Positions 45,863 to 58,096 of a DNA stretch of 64,000 bases are shown here, one piece after another; the first letter of the stretch is position 1, and every line of letters starts with the position of its first letter. The notes under the pieces are model-generated. The model saw only the letters and a program-made list of their open reading frames with translations, did not search any database and was not told the origin of the DNA. Origin of the DNA: Lota lota (taxonomy: Eukaryota > Chordata > Actinopteri > Gadiformes > Lotidae). A program made the position numbers and the translations under genes. The stretch covers positions 62,001 through 126,000 of the forward strand of contig JACYXH010000840.1 of assembly GCA_026745465.1 (NCBI GenBank), read 5' to 3'.

Positions 45863-48800
45863 ATGAATGAGGAGAGAGAGGAGGGGGGTCCTACCTCTAA
45901 AACCACTCTGTCTGGGGAACATGGCCCCCAGAGCAAAGCTAAGAGGTAAGAAGAGGATCTCTCACTGTCTGTGACTGTTGTCCATCTCAGAGCTCAGCAG
46001 TGATATATCATGACTCCATCATTAGTCTGAGTAAAAGCTGTGTGTGTGTTGTGTTGAAGCCCAGAGCGGCAGGAGAGAGCAGACTCCCCTGGACCCAGCT
46101 GTGACTCCATGAAGAGTGACTGCTCTATGGAAGAACCTGTTAAAGATAGAAATCACCAACCTTCTAAGAAAAGGTGAGGATTTATCAAATAAATGTTCAC
46201 ATTAAACAACATACACAAATTCTAACTTCCAGATGGTGTTTGTTTTTCTAGAAAGAGGAAGGAGAGAGCAGACTCCCCTGGACCCAGCTGTGAATCCATG
46301 AAGAGTGACCACTCTATGTATTTACCTGATAACTTTACAAATGGAAATCACCAACCTTCTAAGAAAAGGTGAGGATTTATCAAATAAATGTTCACATTAA
46401 ACAACATCCACAAATTCTAACTTCCAGATGGTGTTTGTTTTTCTAGAAAGAGGCAGGAGGGAGCAGACTCCCCTGGACCCATCTGTGAATCCATGAAGAG
46501 TGACCGCTCTATGTATACACCTGCTAACTTTAAAGTTGGAAATCACCAACCTTCTAAGAAAAGGTGAGGATTTATCAGAGATGATAAATATACAGAATAT
46601 ATCAAACGTCCATAAATCTTACAGATAAGTCTGAGTGAGAGGAGGGATAAGGCTGTTTTAGTGATGGGGTTGACATGGTGTGAATGAGAGGAGGGATAAG
46701 GCTGTTTTAGTGATGTGGTTGACATGGTGTGAATGAGAGGAGGGATAAGGCTGTTTTAGTGATGTGGTTGACATGGTGTGAATGAGAGGAGGGATAAGGC
46801 TGTTTTAGTGATGTGGTTGACATGGTGTGAATGAGAGGAGGGATCAGGCTGTTTTAGTGATGTGGTTGACATGGTGTGAATGAGAGGAGGGATAAGGCTG
46901 TTTTAGTGATGTGGTTGACATGGTGTGAATGAGAGGAGGGATAAGGCTGTTTTAGTGATGTGGTTGACATGGTGTGAATGAGAGGAGGGATAAGGCTGTT
47001 TTAGTGATGTGGTTGACATGGTGTGAATGAGAGGAGGAATAAGGCTGTTTTAGTGATGTGGTTGACATGGTGTGAATGAGAGGAGGGATAAGGCTGTTTT
47101 AGTGATGTGGTTGACATGGTGTGAATGAGAGGAGGGATCAAGGATGATGCCGAGATTTCAGACCTGGGTGGAGCGAGTGGCAGTGGAGCCATCAATGTTG
47201 AGTGACAAGTCATGGGTGGTGTGGCTGAGGGAAGTCCTGGTGATAGTCTCTGGGGTGATCCAGTTCTGGCTGGTTGGGTTCAGGGGGCAGGAGGGCACTT
47301 GGTTGGTGATTGTTTCAATGTATAATTGTGTGTGTGTGTGTGTGTGTGTGTTCTCTCCAGACTCCACCAGGAGAGGTCAAAGGTTACCAGTGCTCAGTCT
47401 GTAGAGCAGCATCAAACAGAGCTGAAACAGATGCATTTGTCTGTGATGATCCAGCAGAAACTTGCTGACACACTGTGGGGTGGTAAGAAACTCTTATTTT
47501 GAAAACAGAGCAGTAAGAATCTCTTACTTGTTTTCTCCAGACCAAATTAGATCAGGTAGAATTCTACATTTCTGTATTTTCCATGTAAAAAATATCTTTC
47601 CTCTTGGAAGTTAAATGGTTTGATCCAGATAGTATATAGGGTTATTGTGTGTCTATCAGGTTAAAGAATGTTAAAGAATATATTGCAGAATAACTCAGTG
47701 GAAGAGATGCAACAATATCTTATTATATCAGCATAGCAAGTCACTTTCCACTGATTCACTATCATTATTACTATCATTAGACCAACCATATTGCTGTGGA
47801 AATAATTAAATAATCCTGAACAATGTTGAATCTGTAACATGCAGTCCTTGTCACGACCAGCTTCTCCAACCACAAATAATGAAGCCACTAAATAGCATGA
47901 AGTTAATAATTTAACATGAAATATTGACATGTTTCCACTGATCCACCATCCACTAACTGATGTCTTCTGTTGTTTTCTCATTTAGGATCTGCTGTTGTCG
48001 AGTGCCAACATAAAATAAAGTCTCGTTTAAAGAAGAAGTTCAGGTGTGTGTTTGAGGGAATCCCTAAAGCAGGACAGCCAACCGATCTGAATGACTTCTA
48101 CACAGAGATCTTCATCACAGAGAGAGGCAGTGGAGAGGTCAACAAGGAACATGAGGTCAGACTGATTGAAACAGCTTCCAGGAAATCAGCCAAGGAGGAA
48201 ATACCAATCAAATGTGAAGACATCTTTAAACCCTTACCTGGACAAGATCAACCAATCAGAACAATAATGACAACTGGAGTGGCTGGCATAGGTAAAACCG
48301 TCTTAACACACAAGTTCACTCTGGACTGGGCTGAAGGCAAAGCCAACCACAACATACACTTCACATTTCTCTTCACTTTCAGAGAGCTGAATTTACTGAA
48401 AGGGAAAGAGTTTAGCTTGGTGGAACTTCTTCATCACTTCTTTATTGAGACCAAAGAAGCAGGAATCTGCGGATACGACCGGTTCCAAGTTGTCTTCATC
48501 CTGGATGGTCTGGATGAGTGTCGACTTCCTCTGGACTTCCAGAACAACCCGATCTGGACTGATGTCACAAAGTCCACCTCGGTGGACGTGCTGCTGACAA
48601 ACCTCATCAGGGGCTGCCTGCTTCCCTCCGCTCGCATCTGGATAACCACACGGCCTGCGGCAGCCAATCAGATCCCTGCTGAGTGTGTTGACATGGTGAC
48701 AGAGGTAAGAGGCTTCACCGACCCACAGAAGGAGGAGTACTTCAGGAAGAGATTCAGAGAGGAAACGGTGGCCAGCACAATCATCTCCCACATCAAGACA

Positions 48801-51800
48801 TCACGAAGCCTCCACATCATGTGTCACATCCCAGTCTTCTGTTGGATCACTGCTACAGTTCTGGAGGACTTCTTCAAAACATCCCAGACAGGAGAAGAGA
48901 TGCCCAATACCGTGACTCAGATGTACATCCACTTCCTGAGGGTTCAGTCCATACAGGGGGACAGGAAGTATCATGGGAGAGCTGAAACAGATCCACACTG
49001 GAGTTCAGAGAGCAGGGAGATCATTGTTTCTCTGGGAAAACTGGCTTTTAACCAGCTGGAGAAAGGCAACCTGATCTTCTATGAGGCAGACCTGGCAGAG
49101 TGTGGCATCGATATCAGAGCAGCCTCAGTGTACTCAGGAGTGTTCACCCAGATATTTAAAGAGGAGTGTGGGCTGTACCAGGACAAGGTGTTCTGCTTTG
49201 TCCATCTGAGCATCCAGGAGTTTCTGGCTGCCCTTTATGTCTTTCTGTCCTTCATCGACACTGGTGTCAATCTGCTCTCAGAAAAACAACCAACCTCAAG
49301 GGAAGATAAACTCCTCCTCCTCTACCAGAGTGCTGTGGACAAGGCCTTAAAGAGTGAGAACGGACACCTGGACTTGTTCCTCCGCTTCTTCCTTGGCCTC
49401 TCTCTGGAGACCAATCAGATTCTCCTACGAGGACTGCTGAGACAGACAGGAAATAGATCACTGACTCCTCGGATTAAACAAATTCCGCTGGGATTTAGAA
49501 GAAGTAGATCACTGACCACTCGGAATATGCAAAATCTGCTGGGATTTACAGGAAGTAGATCACTGACCAATGAGGAAACGGTGTCTTACATCAAGAAGAA
49601 GATAGGAGGAGATCTCTCTCCAGAGAGAAGCATCAATCTGTTCCACTGTCTGAATGAGCTGAACGACCATTCTCTAGTGGAGGAGATCCAACAGTACCTG
49701 ACATCAGGAAGACTCTCCAGAGAATCTCTCTCCCCTGCTCAGTGGTCAGCTCTGGTCTTCATCTTACTGTCATCAGAAGAGGAGCAGGACGTGTTTGACC
49801 TGAAGAAATACTCTGCTTCAGAGGAGGGTCTTCTGATGCTGTTGCCAGTGGTCAAAGCCTCCAAAACATCTCTGTAGGTTCACTAATAACAAGTATTACA
49901 ATACACACAACTCAATATACCTAATACTAGAATATAAAAGTTAGAATAGCATACAAAACATATCTGTAGGTGTACTAATACCATGTATTACAATACACAC
50001 AATACAATATACCTACTACTAGGATTAAAAAGTTAAAATAACATACAAAAACATGTCTGTAGGTTCACTAATAACATGTATTACAATACACAACACAATA
50101 TAGTACATACTAATATAATTTAAAAGTTATAATAACATGCAAAATATGTGTGTAGGTTCACTAATAACATGTATAACAATACACAACACAATATACATAC
50201 TACTACAATATAGAAGTACAATTGAGAACAACCTTTCAACATTTCACACCCAATACATAATTAACATTTATAGATCTAATGATTTAGTAAATATATGTTA
50301 AACAAATATGAATAGGCTACAGAAGAATATTGAAATATTGTGTAACCAGGGTGCAGAGACAAACTCCTAAAAGCTAGATTTATTATGAAATAAATGAGGA
50401 AAGCCAAGACTTAACAAGAATAGTTTTTCATAGTTAAATACAGCTGTATTTTTTATAACTGATTTGCTCGCGTTAAGAGTGAAGAGTCTATCGCGTTGCC
50501 ACGCCTGTTTAGTCTGGAGCAAAAATGACTTTGCTCGCACAACTAACACATCCGTGCGTGCACACAAATCACTATTGTAAACACTAACTGCACTAACTCG
50601 CGCTCAGTAGTTCTCTGATCGCGAGAGATAACATTTATTCACAAATATGAATAGGCTACAGATAAAATACTGTTATATTTTGTAACCAGGGTAAAGAGAC
50701 AAACTCCTAAATGCTATATTTGTTCTGAAATAATAATTAAGGAAAGCCATGAATATATAATATTTGTTTATTAATAGTTATTTGAACTGTATTAAAATAT
50801 ATAGCTATATGTATAAATACGTTATTGTTGAAATGTAGGTAACAGTCATAATTCCAAATGTATTAATGATAAAAGTTAACTCACTATTTTAAAACATGTT
50901 AACCTTGTTCAGTACATTTGGTTATATTGATTATATTTGGGTTTAACCAATAGGAAGGTTTGATTAGAGACTTCCAGGTCATTTGGGGAAGGGTGAGAGG
51001 TCACGAGCGAGCGGGAAAAGGGAAAGAGGGAAGAGACAAGGACAAAGGAGGAGAGTACTTTATTCTCTGTAGAGATCGCCCAGCTAAATTATATTTAAAC
51101 ATTTACTTATAAGTTGTTTGACTGTTAAATGAGTACGGGAGAGAGTGGATTTGGGGATTGTTTTATTCGTCTTTCTGTTCGTGTCGGGGATGTTTTGGTC
51201 GTTTGGTGTAAAGCTAGCTTGGTTTGCTAACCGCCTTAGCATCCTCTGAACGGGATATAAATCATCAGAGTAGCGCACGAGGATAGTCCACAGCAGGGGG
51301 TCAGGTAGCGCTCGGTTCCCCTGACGAAGATCATCCCGGGATTCCAGTTTCTTCATCCGTCGTCTCCTCTCCCTATAACGGTACCGGGACTTTGTTTTGC
51401 TCACGTTAAGAGTGAACAGTCTATCGTGTTGCAACACCGAGCCGTACAGGCCTGCAACGTTTATGGCGGCATATCAGTGACAAAAGTCTCAAACAAAAAT
51501 GACTGCGCGCAGAACTAACACATCCATTTACACAAATCATTATTGTAAACACTAACTGCACTAACTGCACTTAAAAGTGAAAGAGCTAAGTTCTTTAAAC
51601 CCAGTTCCTAACATGTTGTGTTTATTTTGTGTGAAGGCTGAATGGCTGTCATCTGTCAGAGAGATGCTGTGAAGCTCTGGCATCAGTTCTCAGCTCCAAC
51701 TCCTCTAGTCTGAGAGAGCTGGACCTGAGTACCAATGATATGCAGGATTCAGGAGTGAAGCTGATCTCTGCTGGACTGGGGAGTCCACACTGTACACTGG

Positions 51801-54800
51801 AAACTCTCAGGTCAGTTTGACTCAATAAACAGTTACACCACAAGGGTCATATCAGAAGACATTTAACAGATTCACATCTAGAAAAGTAATACTTCACACC
51901 TCTGTGTGTGTATGTTTGTAGCTTGTCTGGCTGCATGGTCACACAGGAAGGCTGTGCTTCTCTGGCCTCAGCTCTGAGCTCCAACCCCTCCCATCTGAGA
52001 GAGCTGAACCTGAGCTACAATCACCCAGGAGACTCAGGAGTTACGCTGCTCTCTGCTGGACTGGAGGATCCACGCTGGAGACTGGACACTCTCAGGTATG
52101 GAGAGGACAGCTCACCACTCAGGGACAATGTCTCCTACAAGGATTCAACCAGCTGCTAGATGAAGTGGTTTGAGAACACAGCTGGAACTCATGTTGTGTA
52201 GAAAGTGATGAGACATCAGATGATGAAGGTGAATGTTTCAACATGCTGCTCTCACTTTGTTTCCCCCCCAGGGTGGAGCACGGTGGAGTGTGGAGGCTGA
52301 AACCAGCTCTAAAGAAGTGTAAGTATCTGTTTAGTTTGATTCATCACAGCACACACAAACTATTGAGATGGAAAGTTCATCCACACTTCAGGAGGTGACA
52401 TCCGTTCATTCAGATGTGTACTTGTGTATACGTATGTACAGTGAGGGAAAAAAGTATTTGATCCCCTGCTGATTTTGTACGTTTGCCCACTGTTAAATAC
52501 ATGGTCAGTCTATAATTTTAATGGTAGGTTTATTTGAACAGTGAGAGACAGAATAACAAATAACAAATAACAAATAACAAATATATCCAGAAAAACACAT
52601 GTAAAAAATGTTTAATGAGGGAAATAAGTATTTGACCCCTCTGCAAAACATGACTTAGTACTTGGTGGCAAAACCCGTGTTGGCAATCACAGAGGTCAGA
52701 CGTTTCTTGTAGTTGGCCACCAGGTTTGCACACATCTCAGAAGGGATTTTATCCCACTCCTGTTTGCAGATCTTCTCCAAGTCCTTAAGGTTTCGAGCCT
52801 GACGTTTTGCAACTCGAACCTTCAGCTCCCTCCACAGATTTTCTATGGGATTAAGGTCTGGAGACTGGCTAGGCCACTTCAGGACATTCATGTGCCGCTC
52901 CTTTGTTGCCTTGGCCGTGTTTTTTAGGTCATTGTCATGCTGGAATACCCATCCACGACCCATTTTCAATGCCCTGGCTGAGGGAAGGAGGCTCTCACCC
53001 AAGATTAGACGGTAAATGGCGCCGTCCATCATCCCTTTGATGCGGTGAAGTTGTCCTGTCCCCTTAGCAGAAAAACACCCCCAAAGTAAAATGTTTCCAC
53101 CTCCTTGTTTGACGTTGGGGATGGTGTTCTTGGGGTCATAGGCAGCATTCCTCCTTCTCCAAACATGGCGAGTTGAGTTGATGCCAAAGAGCTCGATTTT
53201 GGTCTCATCTGACCACAACACTTTCACCCAGTTCTCCTCTGAATCATTCAGATGTTCATTGGCAAACTTAAGAGGGGCCTGTATATGTGCTTTCTTGAGC
53301 AGGGGGATCTGCGGGCGCTGCAGGATTTCATAGTGTGTTACCAATTGTTTTCTTGGTGACTATGGTCCCAGCTGCCTTGAGATCATTGACAAGATCCTCC
53401 CGTGTAGTCACGGGCTGATTCCTCACCGTTCTCCTGATCATTGCAACTCCACGAGGTGAGATCTTGCATGGAGCCCCAGGCCGAGGGAAATTGACAGTTA
53501 TTTTGTGTTTCTTCCATTTGCGAATAATCGCACCAACTGTTGTCACCTTCTCACCAAGCTGCTTGGCGATGTCTTGTAGTCCATTCCAGCCTTGTGTAGG
53601 TCTACAATCTTGTCCCTGGCATCCTTGGAGAGCTGTTTGGTCTTGGCCATGGTGGAGAGATTGGAATCTGATTGATTGCTTCTGTGGAGATGTGTCTTTT
53701 ATACAGGTAACAAACTGAGATTAGGAGCGGTCCCTTTAAGAGTGTGCTCCTAATCTCATTTTGTTACCTGTATAAAAAGACACCTGGGAGCCAGAAATCG
53801 TTCTGATTGAGAGGGGGTCAAATACTTATTTCCCTCATTAAAATGCAAATCAATTTATAAAAATGTTGACATGTGTTTTTCTGGATATATTTGTTGTTAT
53901 TCTGTCTCTCACTATTCAAATAAACCTACCATTAAAATTATAGACTGATCATGTCTGTCAGTGGACAAACGTACAAAATCAGCAGGGGATCAAATACTTT
54001 TTTCCCTCACTGTATAGCTATGTTTCCATGTGTTTATGTATGTCTACTATGTTTGCCTAGGTACGTATGTGTACGTACGTATGTGTCCTTGTCTATGTAT
54101 ATATAGTATGCATGTGTACTTTTGTATACGTATGTACAGCGATGTTTCCGTGTTTATGTATGTCTAGTATGTTTGTGAATGTATGAATGTGTAGGTATGT
54201 GTACATGTCTATGTATGTATAGCATGTATGAACCAGTTCTATGGTACCAACAGTTAATTTCCAGCCTGTATGTGAGCTCAGCTGGTTCAGTCTGTTGTTT
54301 ACACAAGTAGATTACAATGGATGTGTATTGGAACCTTTCAAAGTCTTAATACATTGAAAGGTTTGAAGACTATTGCTTAGATATTCCATAGGAGCAATCA
54401 GCTCATCATGCTGGACATGCCGATGTGTATGTAGTGTAAATATTGCAGGAGTAGACGCAGTTTATAAATTCTTCTAGGTTTCTACGTAGATGGCACATGA
54501 AAAAGGACAGGAATAAGAAGTATGCAAGACAACAGTACTAGTGATGATGATGATGATGATGAAGAATTATTCAGCAGCTAATCATGTCTTGTTCTCTCGT
54601 CAGATGCCTGTGAACTCACACTGGACCCAAACACAGCCCACAGAGAACTCTCTCTGTCTGAGGACAACAGAGAGGTGACACTGGTTAGAGATGGTCAGTC
54701 ATATCCTGATCACCCAGAGAGATTTGATTACTGGGACCAGGTGTTGTGTAGAGAGGGTCTGACTGGCCGCTGTTACTGGGAGGTAGAGTGGGAAGGAGGT

Positions 54801-55160
54801 GTTGTTATAGGAGTGACATACAGAGGAATCACAAGGAGGGAAGGGGGTGACGATAGCTGGCTTGGAGGGAACAACAAGTCCTGGAGTCTTTATTGTCATG
54901 ATGGTGATTACACTGCCTGGTACAACGGTATTAGAACAGTCATGCTTCTCCCCACCGCTGGGTCTAAAAGAGTAGGAGTGTATCTGGACCGGCCTGCTGG
55001 CACTCTGTCCTTCTACAGAGTGTCCCCAGATGTAGGAGGGTCCTCAGACACACTGACACACATCCACACCTTCCAGTCCACCTTTACCCAGGAGGACCTC
55101 CACCCTGGGTTTGGGTTATGGGGGTGTGGGGGTTACTCAGTGTCTCTGTGTCGGTTGTAG
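45863..55160 (+). CDS. NLRC3-like copy D: complete FISNA-NACHT-LRR-B30.2 gene
   Basis: Ten coding exons: 45863-45945, 46060-46173, 46252-46368, 46447-46563, 47361-47482, 47986-49873, 51637-51810, 51922-52095, 52272-52318 and 54604-55160. They sum to 3393 nt, an open frame of about 1130 residues. Order: [13 protein letters not shown] start, three [13 protein letters not shown] blocks, a short linker, FISNA-NACHT, one type-1 and one type-2 LRR exon, B30.2. P-loop ([11 protein letters not shown]) and Walker B ([10 protein letters not shown]) are present. Unusual: the linker exon is shortened, and the NACHT exon carries a 102-nt in-frame insertion. Introns hold the 49-bp minisatellite and a Tc1 element. 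Predicted cytosolic innate sensor. Confidence 0.88.
46625..47135. repeat. 49-bp minisatellite, about 10 copies
   Basis: Same unit as at 2101-2505, in the homologous intron of copy D. Confidence 0.92.
47361..47482 (+). CDS. Fused linker exon of copy D
   Basis: 122 nt, phase 2 to 1, [40 protein letters not shown]. The first half matches the 70-nt exon and the last residues match the end of the 223-nt exon of copy C (EELADTLLG). It reads as both exons joined with the intron and about 60 codons lost, while keeping the outer phases. Confidence 0.85.
47986..49873 (+). CDS. FISNA-NACHT exon of copy D
   Basis: 1888 nt, open, phase 1 in and phase 2 out. FISNA at the start ([14 protein letters not shown]), P-loop [20 protein letters not shown], Walker [28 protein letters not shown]. 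It is 102 nt longer than in A and C: after GLLRQT a 17-residue unit starting GNRSLT, RSRSLT and GSRSLT is present three times where A and C have one. Confidence 0.95.
51637..51810 (+). CDS. Type-1 LRR exon of copy D
   Basis: 174 nt, [19 protein letters not shown] and then [25 protein letters not shown] is VKLIS here. Confidence 0.93.
51922..52095 (+). CDS. Type-2 LRR exon of copy D
   Basis: 174 nt, [19 protein letters not shown] and then [20 protein letters not shown]. The usual ELDLSYN is ELNLSYN. Confidence 0.93.
52272..52318 (+). CDS. 47-nt linker exon of copy D
   Basis: [15 protein letters not shown], phase 2 to 1, donor gtaagt. Confidence 0.88.
52439..54012 (-). mobile_element. Tc1-like transposon in intron 9 of copy D
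   Basis: A 1574-bp element flanked by TA on both sides. Long inverted ends start CAGTGAGGGAAAAAAGTATT, each with an inner GGGTCAAATACTTATTTCCC-type repeat. It carries a minus-strand Tc1 transposase gene (53652-52655). The homologous intron of copy A has the unoccupied TA context. Confidence 0.95.
52655..53652 (-). pseudogene. Tc1 transposase, two frameshifts
   Basis: Starts [20 protein letters not shown] (HTH domain) and ends [11 protein letters not shown]. The DDE domain is recognisable by [28 protein letters not shown] and [17 protein letters not shown]. Two frame changes, near 53570 and 53340, break it, so no working enzyme is made from this copy. The D-N-D-L in place of the usual D-N-D-P is a further change close to the second catalytic Asp. 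Confidence 0.93.
54604..55160 (+). CDS. B30.2 (PRY-SPRY) exon of copy D
   Basis: 557 nt after the acceptor ctcgtcag, open to the stop at 55158-55160. It reads [75 protein letters not shown] and ends SVSLCRL. Two extra residues near the end ([10 protein letters not shown]). Confidence 0.94.
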
Positions 55161-56105
55161 ACACACATACACACGCACATACACATATATGAATACACAC
55201 ACACACATGCATATATAAACACACACACACTACACATGTTATTCAACCAGGTTCTATGAATACACACACACATATATATTTGAATATACACAACACACGC
55301 ATATATTAATACACACGTACTACACACACACATATATTAAAACACACACATACATGCATACATACACACACACATATATTAATACACACAGTACACACAC
55401 ACATGCATATTTGAATGCACACAGTACATACACACACGGCACACATGCATATATGAATACACACACACGTATATGAATACACACATTCACATATATGAAT
55501 ACACACATTCACATACACACACACGCACACTGTTTTCTGTTGATTTAAAACATGTACTCAACTACACTCCAAATGCTACATTTTATTGGGCTTCTGAAAA
55601 GTTGATCTTGATAAACCATGAAAGGAAGAGACTCTTAAGATCTTCCATAGGGTTAACTAAGTAGGTTTTACAAAGACTATATTTCTAATGTAAAATGTAT
55701 TTTATATATTGATTGATGGTAAATCAAAACGTGTTTATATTAAAATATTTTGTTTATTTTCAGATATTAACAGTTTCATACTAAAGAGCTCTGATATCAC
55801 TTTTTATTTTGATAATCCTAACATAGAACCTGATTTAAAGCAGATTTAATATTATATTCATAATGCAAGCGGTCTTTGAAAAGCTATTGATCATGTTGTG
55901 AATGACTTTAAACTGAATATTGATTCCTTGTGTTCTGTTGGGAACAACACAGCAGCAGAACACGTTCAGTTATTAAAGATATGTGCACACCTGTTTATGA
56001 TTTGTAATGTCTGCTGCTTCTATTGTTTTAGTCCTTGTGTTTATTGTGTACATGTAAGGGACTATTTTTTATGTTGTATTGGTTAATAAAGCATAATGCT
56101 AATAA
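55161..56105 (+). other. 3' untranslated region of copy D with AATAAA
   Basis: A CA/TATG-rich repeat (55161-55530) is followed by sequence homologous to that after copy C, and by AATAAA at 56085-56090. The likely transcript end is about 15-25 bases later. Confidence 0.55.
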
Positions 56106-56621
56106 ACAACTCAGTGGATCCAACTGAATGTTCTCTTGTGTTCAGCATAGGATCAGTTTCAACTTTAAGGTTGTGGGTTCACTAAATAAAAAGCATAACA
56201 GAGGCTTCGTCTACACCAACATTAATAATCAGGATACCAGCAAGTGTATTTCCATATCCTGACTTAAATGCCCAATGAGTGACGGGATATGGAGAGAATT
56301 GTAGAAAGGAGCCGACAGTAAACGGATCCCAGCTATTGGCGTGTCTCCAGAGATGAGCCCTGCAGGCTGGTTGATACACCACCTACCCCGTGGCGTCTAA
56401 TAGGACCCTGAGCATACCCTGGAGCTGACACCATTACCTCAGGTAACTGACACCAGGCGTAGTTGACAGACTTAACACAAATGTACTCATACAACTTCAC
56501 ACACACCGTGGTTCATTTGGATTCGTGTTGACTTTCCTCCATTTCACATTTAACAAATGCCACAAAAAGGACAGCTCTCGGGGTCATATAGGCTATAGAT
56601 TCTCCTAACTCCTCACCCGCG
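56106..56621. other. Unassigned spacer
   Basis: No supported exon or repeat ends. Lies between the D polyadenylation signal and the inverted TATA module. Confidence 0.4.
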
Positions 56622-56756
56622 GTGCCTTGGACCGCTGAGTGTGTCTTTGGCTCCGTGCTTTTATATGCTTTACTGCGGAGCCCTAACTGTGGACCAATAG
56701 AAACGGGCAGGGATTACGCACACACCAACTCGAGCTGCTGAGAAGGATTCTCCGTC
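56622..56756 (-). promoter_or_regulatory. TATA-box module, right copy of the inverted pair
   Basis: Reverse complement of 44264-44398 with three substitutions. TATAAAA is on the minus strand, so any transcript would run toward copy D. Confidence 0.55.
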
Positions 56757-56814
56757 GTCAGGCCGACTCGCTGCTGCATCTTCAATGCTCCACTAAACGC
56801 TGCTGCGTTATGCC

Positions 56815-57299
56815 AAGCCCTTTTAACATTGAATCAGTTGGGCTGACTAGTCGCAATTTAGTTTCCACTAGTGGAAAGGACATGTCGACATGTCAAAATG
56901 TCGTTTTGACTAGTTAAAATGTTCATTTAAGATATCTGTAAAAAAAGATTGACATGTTACAAATATAATTTCACATGTACAAATTGCATTTCGACTACTC
57001 TAAACTGCTTTACAGTATTCTTTAATTTAATTATAGATATCAGTAATTCCTTTTTCACTAGTAACAATAACGATTACAGATATCTACAATTGACATTTCC
57101 ACTAGTAAGAAATGAATTGTTGATATCAACAATGAACATTTTGACTAGTGAGAAATTAATTGTAGATATCTTTGATTAGAATCTCTACTAGTCAAACTTA
57201 CATCATGGATATGTTGGCTTGGAATTATAACTAGTCAAAAAGGAATTGTTGATATCTACAATTGATATTACCGCTACTGATTCAATGTTAAAACGGCTT
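56815..57299. mobile_element. Inverted-repeat element with alternating ACTAGT and GATATC
   Basis: Ends AAGCCCTTTTAACATTGAAT plus CAGT and the near-perfect reverse complement (one mismatch in 24). The interior is made of repeated palindromic hexamers: ACTAGT about eight times and GATATC about six times, roughly alternating, joined by AT-rich spacers such as AATTGT. No coding. A MITE is likely; target duplication unclear. Confidence 0.7.
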
Positions 57300-57490
57300 G
57301 CCATACATTTACACCTGCAGGACTCAAAGTATTTACTCAGGTCAAGGAATACTGGAACCCCACGGCTCCTCGTTATCAATGCTTGCTTTCTCAAGAATTT
57401 GGGCTCCCAGAATTGAATTTGTCTGACAAAAATAAACACATGTGGACGTCAATGCGCTTACTAATGTCGAGGTGTTCTCATTCAATCAGT

Positions 57491-57562
57491 TCCTCGTTAG
57501 TATAGTGGTCAGTATCCCCGCCTGTCACGCGGGAGACCGGGGTTCAATTCCCCGACGGGGAG
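57491..57562 (+). tRNA. tRNA-Asp (GTC)
   Basis: 72 nt, full cloverleaf: acceptor TCCTCGT/ACGGGGA, anticodon loop CTGTCAC with GTC, B box GGTTCAATTCC, discriminator G. No CCA is encoded. Internal A and B boxes are intact. Confidence 0.95.
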
Positions 57563-57704
57563 TGTTTGACATTAACCCACAGTCACCAATGTCTTGTTCC
57601 TTTAGGAGCAGTCAGTGTCTGTGAGCAAGAAGCAGTCTTTGATGTCCATGACAAGTTTAACGAAATTTACACAACGATCCACAGTGGTACTTTTCCAATT
57701 ACGT

Positions 57705-57787
57705 GTCAGGATGGCCGAGCGGTCTAAGGCGCTGCGTTAAGGTCGCAGTCTCCACTGGAGGCGTGGGTTCAAATCCCACTTCTGACA
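57705..57787 (+). tRNA. tRNA-Leu (AAG)
   Basis: 83 nt with a long variable arm. Acceptor GTCAGGA/TTCTGAC, anticodon AAG in CGTTAAGGTCG, B box GGTTCAAATCC. No intron. It looks functional. Confidence 0.94.
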
Positions 57788-57953
57788 GAAGTTTTGTGGA
57801 CGGCTAAGGACAAGCGAAATCACCATCATGATGTCCTTTTGGTATCAAAGGATAATCAAAGTTTAGTTTGCCCTCAGCAGCTAGATGTTCAGAAAGAGGT
57901 GACCTCACACACAATGTTGAAGATGCATTTTAAAACTGATCTGAAGTGTGCCT

Positions 57954-58023
57954 TGCATTGACCGGGAATCGAACCCGGGCCTCCCATGGGCAGACGAGAA
58001 TTCTACCACTGAACCACCAATGC
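57954..58023 (-). tRNA. tRNA-Gly, altered anticodon arm
   Basis: 70 nt on the minus strand: acceptor GCATTGG/TCAATGC, D arm GTTCAGTGGTAGAAT, B box GGTTCGATTCC. The usual tRNA-Gly(GCC) has 71 nt; here the anticodon region reads CTCGT-CTGCCC-ATGGG, a six-base loop, so one base is missing and the anticodon (GCC or CCC) is ambiguous. Possibly a tRNA pseudogene. Confidence 0.8.
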
Positions 58024-58096
58024 TTGATTATTGAAAAATAAAGACATGTGGACGTCAATGCGCTTACTAATGTCGCGGTGTTCTCATTCCACCAGG

